64,000 nucleotides of DNA from Wyeomyia smithii (taxonomy: Eukaryota > Arthropoda > Insecta > Diptera > Culicidae). This document shows, in pieces, positions 11,599 through 20,046 of this stretch. The notes under the pieces are model-generated. The model was not told the origin of the DNA and made no database searches. It was given only the letters and a program-made list of their open reading frames with translations. The translations under genes were made by a program, and so were the position numbers. Positions within the stretch are counted from its first letter, which is position 1, and the number at the start of each line of letters is the position of its first letter. The DNA is taken from positions 157,866,223 through 157,930,222 of the forward strand of contig NC_073696.1 of the NCBI RefSeq assembly GCF_029784165.1, written 5' to 3'.

Positions 11599-12532
11599 AG
11601 CGCTCGAACTATCGCTACAGTACAGTGGCAAAGAAACACGTTCCTCTTCTTCTTTGTTGTCTTCAATAGAACAATCACCGAGTCTTTCGGTGCTGGAACG
11701 GGCAGCTGCGCAGCGACACCACTAAAGCACAATAGCTGGATGACCTTCACTGCGGATTATCAGCTTATCTTCACACCGCACTTCGCACTCTTTGAAACGC
11801 GACCGGGTAAGCAATGCCTTTTTCGATTTTTTCTACACAATATCGGTTTTATAGCGAGACAACCACTTAATGCGTCCGTTATTGCCGAGCGTTCGGGACG
11901 GAATAATCATCCTTCGTTTGGTACACTCTAATTACTTAGACTTACTGGTGTTGAAACATTAAAAGCTCTGTCAAATAAAATTATTAACAATTTCCAACAA
12001 AAATCGTTGCAATTCTCAATTGCTACGATAAGCTCTCTCTATAGCTAATAAGTTAGCAATCAAGTTAGTTGTAAGTTTACTTTCCTTTTTTAACAAGTAG
12101 ATTTAAAGTCTTAGTTGCGAAAGCAAACAAATCTTAACAATTTAAACTTTCGTGTATGGTCTAAACCGCTAAGCAAATATTTGCAATATTTGGTATGTAG
12201 TTTATTTGCGCAAAATTTTTCTTCGGGTAAATATATTTGTTACGCTATTACACTATAACAAATATTTGTTCAAAACTCTGTTTGCTCGAATGACATCAAA
12301 GTCTCCTCGCTCATTTTTTTGCAAATATATTTGCTGTGCTATTACACGATGCAAATTATTTCCAGAAAATTAACTTCGTGAAAATATAACAAATCTAGTT
12401 TCCATTGTTCAACAATATTTTATCTGCCACTAGAAAATATAATTTCTTTGTTTTGGTTCATGAAGGCTGCCGTTGCAATATAATATGTTTTGTTCCGAGT
12501 GACAATTGCCCATCGCAAATAAAAGGAAATAG
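11599..12532 (-). other. I-clade leader plus co-duplicated flank, copy 2
   Basis: Counterpart of 7279-8233, ending abruptly at about 12532 where Juan-like sequence begins. The element leader runs to roughly 11935 and the rest is AT-rich flank. There is no gene. Confidence 0.65.
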
Positions 12533-12540
12533 TTACCACA

Positions 12541-12838
12541 ATAGGTGGAACTTTCTCCTTTTTTAAAGATATTACATTTTGTATAGTTTCATAATTAATA
12601 ACTTCCATTTCACCAGCTTCTTGCTCAGGCAAAATATCAAAAGGATTGTCACTACAGACACTCGAAGTGTCAGAAAGAGATGCCTCTCTTTTCCTCCCCG
12701 CAGCGATGGGTGGTTTCTTCTTTCGTCCAGCCATTTCAGGTGATACGAAAAAAGTTAAAACAAATGTTAAATTCAAAAGTAGGTAGTCTTGAGAAAGACT
12801 GATGGGAAATAATTTTCAGGTGGTCTTTAAAAGACACA
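12541..12838 (-). mobile_element. Juan-like Jockey 5'-terminal fragment
   Basis: Leader plus the first roughly 60 codons of ORF1 (MAGRKKKPPIAAGRK..., ATG at about 12734), near-identical to 870-1147. The 5' end is intact at 12838 and inserted in the decayed transposase-like gene at 12839-13625. The rest of the element is missing at the junction near 12541. Retaining only the 5' end is unusual for a non-LTR element, because target-primed reverse transcription usually truncates that end. A later rearrangement is therefore likely. Confidence 0.7.
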
Positions 12839-13625
12839 CTGACAAAACACAAACTTTGAAGCTATAGGCAGTCAAAGACCAGTCCACAAGCAACCGAAAA
12901 CACGTCTGATCTGTAGGACAGTTCAAGACGCACTGATGTTCATATTCTTCATATGATACCCAACTAAATGACATTTTTGATGCATTTTTATTACAAGCAT
13001 ACAATTTATTTGCGCTTGTAATGGGGGGTTCATGTTCTTTAGCTAAAGTTGCATTTCCTGCCATTCGTTATAATATGCCACCAATTGCATCGCATGGGCC
13101 GTTACTATGAGAAGTCGCAAAAAACTGCCACTCTGCATCGACGTTATATTTTGTTTCGAACTTGCAAAGACTTGCAAAGTTTTTTCTATTTTTATATTGT
13201 GAGGCAGCTCTATCAGACATTAATATCGCTTTTTTCAACTCTATTGTTGTTTTCAAAAAACTCATTAATTTGGCAATGAACACCTGAACCGCAACAGAAT
13301 CATGATGGAGTACTTCCGATATTATGATGAAGCTGACATTCTTAAGTGTTCCAGATTCTGAATAGTAAACAACGAAGGGATGAATGGTGACTTGACTATC
13401 ATTCCAATAACTACACGAATCACAAATTGATAAAGATGTATTAAAATGAGCTTGACTGTTCAATATTTTCAATTTTGCAATAACGTTTTCGTTTAATTTG
13501 CGTAAGTTTGATGAGCACCGATGACCAGGAAAGGGTTTACAGCATTTGGGCTTGGTGTATTCCATTTTCACTTTATTCATCTTCACAAAATGCAAACTGT
13601 TACTAACACATCTGGAGTAGTTCAA
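12839..13625 (-). pseudogene. Decayed transposon-type protein of unassigned family
   Basis: A minus-strand frame from 13625 that continues past an in-frame TAA at 13068 (GGIL-stop-RMAG) to the Juan insertion at 12838. It carries HPFVVYY, ISEVLHHDSVAVQVFI, MSDRAASQYKN, FFATSHSNGPCDAIGG and LYACNKN. I recall this signature (S-D-x-A-A-S-Q-Y-K-N, then A-T-S-H...C-D-x-I-G-G) from repetitive proteins widespread in arthropods and probably transposon-encoded. The aspartate in SDRA could be catalytic, but I cannot name the superfamily. The N-terminal part has a run of Cys and His (CCKPFPGHRC, CDSC) that could bind zinc. The C-terminus is removed by the insertion. Confidence 0.45.
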
Positions 13626-13737
13626 TCGTATTTATAAACGAAAACAGATATTATAGGTAACCCAGTAGTTATTGGTTGCGTACTTTACAAACAGTTATTA
13701 TTAGTAAACAAGTAGGTAGTGTTGCACGACAAACATA

Positions 13738-13859
13738 TTTTTGCCTTTCTCCTAGAAAGGTATAGCAATCACTTGCAAAACCGAAAGTATAAAAGTGCTC
13801 CACATGGCCGAATGGCATATATCACTCGACTCAGCTCGACGAGCTGATCATTTTCTGTA

Positions 13860-13915
<56 letters not shown>

Positions 13916-14950
13916 TGTGTATGTGCAGATTTTTATTCTCACTCACTTTTCTCAGAGATGGCTGGACCGATTTTCAAGAAATTAATTGCAAATGAAAGGT
14001 CTTGTTGTCCCATAAGACTCTATCAAATTTCACTGTAATCGGATTTTTAGTTTAGAGGTTATGTATCAAAATGTAAAAATCATGAAACATCATTATCTCA
14101 AAAACTACATAACCGATTCGAACAAAATTGATTTTAAATGAACGTGCTACCTGAAATACACTTAACTTTTGAAATTTATAGTAATGGAGCTTGTGATTCA
14201 AAAGTTATAACAAGAAACGTGTTTTGAAGACTACTTAATCTCACTCATGTTTCTCAGATATGGCTGAACCGATTTTCATAAAATCAGTGTCAAATGGAAG
14301 GTCTAGTTGCCCCATAAGACCTTATTGATTTGTTTTGCAATCAGACTATTACTTTTCCTGTAATGTTTAAAAATGTGAAATCCAGCTATGAAAAGGAACA
14401 TATTCCGAAGACTACTTGAGCTCACTCACTTTTCTCAGTGATGGCTGACCCGATTTCTACAAAATTAGTGTCAACTAATAAGTCTAGCTGCCTAGTAATA
14501 CCCTATTGAATTTTACTGAATCGGACTGTAACTTCGTCTGCAAAGTACCGAAATGTGAAAATCACGAAACTTCATTATCTCAGAAACTACACAACCGATT
14601 TGATCAATATTATTATCAGATGAGCGGGCTAGTTAAGGGTTAACTGATGAATTATGATTGAACACGTGGTTTCAAAGTTTGGCTGCCCTGTACGTTTCCA
14701 TTTCATTTGATTATAATTGAACTTAAACCATCGTTATGTAATAAATTGGTAATAAAACAACGAAAGTCTATTATTTCAAAGATTACATGACTAATTTGAA
14801 CATAACTAGTGTCATACGAACAAGTCATCTCTCAAACTCACAAATAACAAACTTCATAACAATTTGGTATGTGGCTCAAAAGTTATGGAAAGAAAAGAAA
14901 TTCAAAGGCTATTTAAAACTATACCTACTGTGATTGATATATGTGGTCTC
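13738..14950 (+). repeat. Dispersed mosquito repeat (AGAAAGG-ended), copy A
   Basis: Begins with the near-palindrome GCCTTTCTCCTAGAAAGG, then a (TG)n tract, then at least three diverged internal units containing CACTTTTCTCAGAGATGGCT and ACCGATTTTCA, spaced roughly 130-180 bp apart. The first 660 bp occurs inverted at 58778-59353. Class unknown; no ORF. Confidence 0.7.
13864..13908. repeat. (TG)n microsatellite
   Basis: About 22 TG units with a short interrupted extension. The inverted repeat copy has a (CA)n tract at the same relative place (59247-59262), so the microsatellite is part of the family. Confidence 0.95.
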
Positions 14951-15097
14951 AACATAGTTTAAATGTGGTTTTGTACTATTTGAACGCTCCAAATTCATTG
15001 ATTCCTTGCGATGTGTTTAAAGTCTGCAAATGCACGACGAATCGGCCAAAGGATATGATCAAAGTCAAAAGACAAATCGTTTGAAATGAATGGTTTT

Positions 15098-15447
15098 TTT
15101 TTTATTCTCGCTTATTCTCCGTCGGTCTAGTTCCGCCACTGTTGTGGCCAATCACCGACGCCCAGGGAGGCGACTCCACACCCAGGACCCTAACTCACGA
15201 CCCGTTTATTAACGGACCGGCGCCAACGGCTTTACTTCCTCATGCGATGGAAGGCGTGATCCTAGAGATTTTTCGCCTCAGTAAATCTCCCGGTGTCGGC
15301 TAGGATTGAATCTAGACCAGTTGGGTTGGTTGTGAGTGGATCACGCCACCTCACAACCATCGACACCTATGTTGGCGGTGGGATTCGAACCCAGGCGTCG
15401 AGCGTGGTTGGCGGAGACGTTACCAACCACACTAGGCCCCCGCTCTA
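15098..15447 (-). mobile_element. tRNA-derived SINE (Feilai-like) with 14-bp target duplication
   Basis: A 350-bp SINE on the minus strand. The tRNA-like head at the high-coordinate end has an A-box-like TAGTGTGGTTGGTA (around 15421-15437) and a B box GGTTCGAATCC (15381-15391). The tail ends in a short poly(A). It is flanked by a perfect 14-bp duplication AAATGAATGGTTTT (15084-15097 and 15448-15461). Feilai is the tRNA-related SINE described in Aedes; the subfamily is not checked. RNA polymerase III transcription is expected from the boxes. Confidence 0.88.
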
Positions 15448-15461
15448 AAATGAATGGTTTT

Positions 15462-16400
15462 ATCGAAATGACAAAATCTTCGACTTTTGGCTTTTGGCGC
15501 CCTAATTCTGAATATTGGGAGGTATTGAGTTATTTTGGTTGTTTTCCAGAAACTAACAGTGGTCGTCTTTAAATTCAAAATGGTGTCAAGGGTCAATGTT
15601 TGGTTTCTATGCATCATCTCGATCACGGAAATATCCATGTTGAGTATTATTTGATCATTTTCGACTGTTTCTTATAAGTTGCCATTTAGCGATTCAAAAT
15701 GGTGCCTGAGATCAATTGTTAGCTCATTGCATCATTCTGGTTCCAGAGATACTCATATTGGATGGTATTTGGTTATTTTAGGCTGTTTTTCACGAACCGG
15801 AAGTCGCCATCTTGGATTTCAAAATGGTATTTAAAATAATTTCTGGCCTCTGAGCGTCATTCTGGTTGAAGAAACACCCATATTGGGTGTAATTCGATCA
15901 TTTTCCGCTGTTTCCCAGGAACCGGAAGTCGCCAACTTAGAATCCAAAATGGGGTCTGTGGTAAATTTCAGCAGCTGTGTATCATTTGTTACCACTTAGA
16001 ACATTCACCAGCCAAATATGGTTCCATTTAGTTGATTAGTTCGCGAGATGTGCAGAAATTTGTGCAGACACATGTGCTTCCATAAGAGGGGAGGGCGTCG
16101 AACCATTATGGACATATTTATTACCCTTTAAAACATCCACATGCTAAATTCGGTTTTATTTGCTTGGTTTGTTCTTGAGTTGTGCAGAAATGTATGTTTC
16201 ATTTGTATTGGACCGCTCCTTTCCAGAAGAGGGACGGGTCTCAAACTATCATAGGAACCTTTATCGGGACCAAAAACCCCTACATACAAATTTTCACGTC
16301 GATCGGTTCGGCAGTTTTCGAGCCTATATGGATCAAACAGACTGACAGACCGGACTACATTTTTATATGTATAGATTACAACATCAATATTTTAGAACCC
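15462..16400. repeat. Dispersed repeat with degenerate about 130-bp internal units
   Basis: Repeated phrases ACCGGAAGTCGCCA, TTCAAAATGG and ATCATTCTGGTT recur at 15550-15960, followed by two diverged units starting near 16010 and 16130 (GTGCAGAAAT, AACATCCAC). It ends around a CAGACTGACAGACCGGAC block. Such arrays are common in Aedes non-coding DNA as I recall it; no class is assigned and no real ORF is present. Confidence 0.55.
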
Positions 16401-16408
16401 AAAGAGTG

Positions 16409-16572
16409 AATATACCTTTATTGGATTTAAGCATTCATGTAAATCTATTTTTACATATAATAAGTTTGAATGAGAAAGGCTGAGTCTGACCGCTAGGTGG
16501 ATTAATTTAGATTTTTCTCTATTGTAAATATCTTTGTAACAGTCATTGAAATTTTGTTTAAAGCTAGATCTA
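16409..16572. repeat. Dispersed repeat, inverted copy at 45605-45712
   Basis: The block from CCTTTATTGGATTTAAGC to CCGCTAGGTGGATTAATTT matches 45605-45712 in reverse complement at roughly 85-90 percent by eye. It abuts the 3' end of the gypsy element. Class unknown. Confidence 0.65.
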
Positions 16573-17164
16573 ACCAAATTGCGAACTCCTCAGCATGAAG
16601 CTGGGAACTTTCACCTTCCTCATCTCTGTTTTTTTTGTTTATTATTTTTTTTTTTTGAGGTTAGGCTCGGTGGATCTCAATACTGTTGGTATTTATTTAT
16701 TTTTTTCATGCTCTGATCAATTTATTTTTGTGAACTACTTTTTTTTTCTGAAATTATGTGTTTAATTTCACAATTTGGTTCTGATATTGAAATAACTTGA
16801 TAGGGTCCTATGTAAAATGAATCTAACTTTTTTCTGTTTTCATTTTTCAAATATACTGAATCGTTAGTTTCGATCGAAATTGGATTTAGATTTTGATCAA
16901 ATTGCTTTCTTTTTTGAATTTTATGTTCTAGAAGAGTTTTCTTTGCTATTTCATGTGATTTTTGTAATTTGTATTGTAATTCAGTTTTATAATCTTCGAA
17001 ATTGTATACTGGATTGTTGAAATTATTTCAAATGGTGTATAATTGTGATCAGAATGTGGAGTAGTGTTATACGAAAATTCATAGTATTTGACCCAATTAT
17101 CCCAATCTGCCTGATGTTCGTCGGTAAAAGATCTCAGGTATTCGTTGAGACACCTGTGATTTCT
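16573..17164 (-). pseudogene. Gypsy integrase C-terminus and 3' region
   Basis: End of the pol gene of the minus-strand Ty3/gypsy element. The core tail reads NHRCLNEYLRSFTDEHQADW and YNTTPHSDHNYTPFEI, the usual region after the catalytic E. In a shifted frame at about 16790-16840 there is a GPY/F module (FYIGPYQVISISEPN) and the coding end HKNKLIRA near 16720. A purine-rich stretch (AGAGATGAGGAAGGTGAAAG, about 16605-16625) could be the polypurine tract. The 3' LTR is not recognised; other repeats begin at about 16572. At least one frameshift is present. Confidence 0.8.
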
Positions 17165-17201
17165 GAGCATGAGCTTGAGCATGATTGACCGCCCGCGGTT
17201 G

Positions 17202-18299
17202 CTACTCCGTTATTGCCAGATCAGCAGTAATTACACAGAGAACCAATAGATGATGCTTGGGACCAACATGCATCCTCAATGTGTAAAAACTGGTGACCTT
17301 AATCTGTTTATTAGGCAATACCAGCGCCGGCCGCATCCGAATGCAGGTCAAAGAAGGAGTTTGTATAGGAAAATGTTGACGTGATACTCGCTTTATGGAA
17401 GCCGAGAACACCTCTGCACTTCCACGAGGAATCACTGGGATGTTGGAGAAAGGGCAAGGTATACAGCAGGGTTCGTTTTGGTAAACGATGCGCTGATTTC
17501 GAGCGTCGGGTTCTTTAGAACAAGTGTCGCGCCATTACATCCGCCACGATAATCATAATGCGATTCGAACTGATTCAGTTTAACAATGTAACACCGCAAC
17601 AATAAATCGAACGCATGGATACTGGATCTTTGACCGAATTGAGACAACTTCAAATGATTGGATATCTTCTCGTAAGGTGATCCTCTTTATACCGAAAGCT
17701 ATTGCGCGTTGGTGATCTATCTGAAAATAAAACGGCCTCATGAAAGGTATAAGCACGGAGTTTCTAGGGGTTCGGTAAACCGGATATTTTCTATCTAACA
17801 GATCGACTAACGACGTCTCTCGTATTCACTTCGTCTGCTCTAAAAAGAAAACGATCCCGCGAAAAACACACCTGAAAAACGGAATATAGAAATGTTGCGC
17901 GCTTATTACGGAAACGAACCATGAGTATCTTTCTTGCCAAACACCGCGATCCTCTGCGTACGACGCGCGTGAAATAGCCTTTGCCACTTGTAGCAACCAG
18001 CTATTTGTCAATCCCGAGTACACGTCGGCTGACGGGATTCTTTGGAAGCTATACATCGCGTTTTCGTTAGTTACGGTATTTATCGACCGAAGGAAATTTT
18101 CGGCTAAATGGTCACTGTGAGACATGAACACGTATTCTGGGTATACCCCGCGAAATCACTTCATTTCGAAAACGTAAACCGAAGCATTACGCACGACCGC
18201 TAATTTCCCTTCTACCGACGCAGACGCTCGGGGACACGACATTTCGATGCGAATGTTATAGAGCATGATATCATGCGGGAAAAATTGGCAAAGTTTCAT
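17202..18299 (-). pseudogene. Unidentified decayed coding region in the integrase insertion
   Basis: Reading the minus strand from an ATG at 18299, one frame stays largely open, with one early stop (about 18145), a stop at 17826, and frame changes near 17650 and 17432. Open segments are 51, 101, 73 and 77 residues and together span about 330 codons. Their composition is protein-like (AEDRGVWQERYSWFV, QHFYIPFFRC, PNKQIKVTSFYTL), unlike the shadow ORFs nearby. I do not recognise the family. An old viral insertion is possible, since such insertions often lie among gypsy elements in Aedes, and so is a processed host pseudogene. Neither is shown. Confidence 0.4.
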
Positions 18300-18447
18300 G
18301 CATACAAAGCCTTAATTATTCAAAAACGCGGATATCCAAATTGGCCAGTATATTGAGTTTATTAACAAAATGCCGAACTAGTCAAAATTGAAACACAGTA
18401 TATAAACCAAAAGCAAGAAAAATCGAAAAAGTGAAACATACACACTT

Positions 18448-18532
18448 AGTCGTGCATTCATGTAATCCCTATTTACAAAACTTTGAACACACAGTCGTGC
18501 ATTCATGTAATCCCTATTTACAAAACTTTGAA
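18448..18532. repeat. 45-bp tandem duplication
   Basis: AGTCGTGCATTCATGTAATC and the following bases, through CAAAACTTTGAA, occur twice with a period of 45 bp and no visible mismatch. Confidence 0.9.
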
Positions 18533-19451
18533 ATAGTCACTCAAAAATCAATAATTGTTCAAAAGCTAGAAAAATCTTGAAATGAAGCTTGACGAAATAC
18601 CAACAAAATTATGTGAAAGTTTAAGTATTTAAATCTTGAAAGTATAAGAAAAGATTTTATAAAACTAGCTTATATTTGCTATTTCCCGGAAGATATAAAA
18701 ATCTACTCAAGTTTCGAAAAAGAATCACTCAACCACTGAGCGAAATTATAAAATAAATCTCGCGTAATTTTTCAGAGGGACCTAAGTAACAATGACAGAT
18801 TCTCTCTTCTCTCACTTTGTTTCGTTAATTACGTCGTTACATATATATTTTCTAATCTTTCTTCCCCTTAATCGAGAGATAGTAATACTGTCTTGCTTAC
18901 TATGCATTGAGTGTTATGAAATATGGAAAAAATAACATTATTATTGATCAAAGAGAAAGTAAACAAAGAGAGCCCCTCAATGCTAGATAGGTCGCTTTGA
19001 AAAATTACGCGAGAAATGTTTTTTTTTGTAAATATAAACACAATGCACTTATCTTATACATCGAGTCAGCATTCAGCGCACAAAGCATTCCGTTACTTTT
19101 TTTTCACCACTCGCACATAAACAATCACACCGTTTCCTTGGTGATTGTGAGCACTTTCGAGGAAGCGCTCCGCCACCGGATGAAATGGCTGCTTCCAGAA
19201 ATCATCATATAATTTTACTGGATCATGTCTGGCACAATGTACACTAATCTTCACACATTTATGATTGCAGCTTTCATTTCAAACTGCATAACAATATTCA
19301 TAACTACACTTTTTCTCTGCAGATGGACGGTCCGAAAACAGTGATAAACGAAGAAGATCCACGCACAACGAATAGAATGGGGATTGTAATTCTCTTCAAG
19401 TTCTTAGGCACTTAAGCACGAGAAACCGCAAAAAATTGCGAATTGACACTC

Positions 19452-20040
19452 TATTCGTTGAGACACCTGTGATTTCTCTCCAAGAACCAATCGACTGTGG
19501 GTGATATGGTGTAGAAAATGTTTGTTTAATTTGAAGTAATTTGCTAATCTGCTCAAGAACTTCGTTATTATATTCAGTTCCTTGATCAGATCGTATTTTT
19601 AAAAAGTGTCCATAAGTAAGAATAAAATTTTCTACTAAAGCTCTTCCTATTGTGGTTGCTTCTTTGTTTTAAATAGAGACTATTGTAATATATTTTGTAA
19701 GATCGCACTGAATAGTAATGCAGTAACGATTGTTGTTTACTGTTCTAGGTAGTGGTCCTACCGGATCTTTTGAAATGATTTCGAAAGCTTAAGACGGTGT
19801 AGTTGAAATCATCATTGGTTCTTTTGCATGTTTGATAATCTTGTTTCTCCTGCACAATTCGCAGGCCCTCACGAATTGAGCAATAGACCCTTTCATATCA
19901 TGCCATTTTTATTTCTCACGGACACGTAGATACAAACGATATTGTCCCGCATGTCCTCCTGTTGGGGTATTCTGATGGTTATGTAAAATTAATTGTATTT
20001 CGGTTTCAATATCTACAAATCTAGGTTCTTAAAAAATAAC
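19452..20040 (-). pseudogene. Gypsy integrase, zinc-binding and catalytic core
   Basis: Decayed integrase of the gypsy pol gene. From high to low coordinates it shows the zinc-binding part (GGHAGQYRLYLRVREK, KWHDMKGS, CELCRRNK), then the core with a first Asp (CDLTKYITIVSI), a second Asp (IRSDQGTEYNNEV) and TPYHPQSIGS near 19490. Stops interrupt it at about 19907, 19790 and 19670. A 1-nt loss after SIGS shifts the frame just before the insertion at 19451. The rest of the domain is at 16573-17164. Confidence 0.8.
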
Positions 20041-20046
20041 TATTTG

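Larger units (their letters stand above)
17165..19451. other. 2.3-kb insertion in gypsy integrase flanked by 26-bp direct repeats
   Basis: The integrase frame breaks at 19452 and resumes at 17164. The 26-bp segment starting TATTCGTTGAGACACCTG occurs at both borders (17139-17164, 19452-19477). The insert has no recognised TIR, LTR or poly(A). Bases 17200-18300 are GC-richer than the surroundings and hold a decayed coding region (separate entry). Bases 18300-19451 are AT-rich with a 45-bp tandem repeat and a short plus-strand ORF at 19321-19413 (MDGPKTVINEEDP...) placed directly after a TTTTTCTCTGCAG acceptor-like sequence. Nothing there is identified. Confidence 0.6.

Noticed and set aside
13795..13995. 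66-aa ORF over the (TG)n tract
   Set aside because: It is a translation of the microsatellite (alternating V and C).
17202..18299. Calling the coding remnant a viral insertion outright
   Set aside because: Composition and context are compatible, but no motif I can name supports any virus family; left unassigned.
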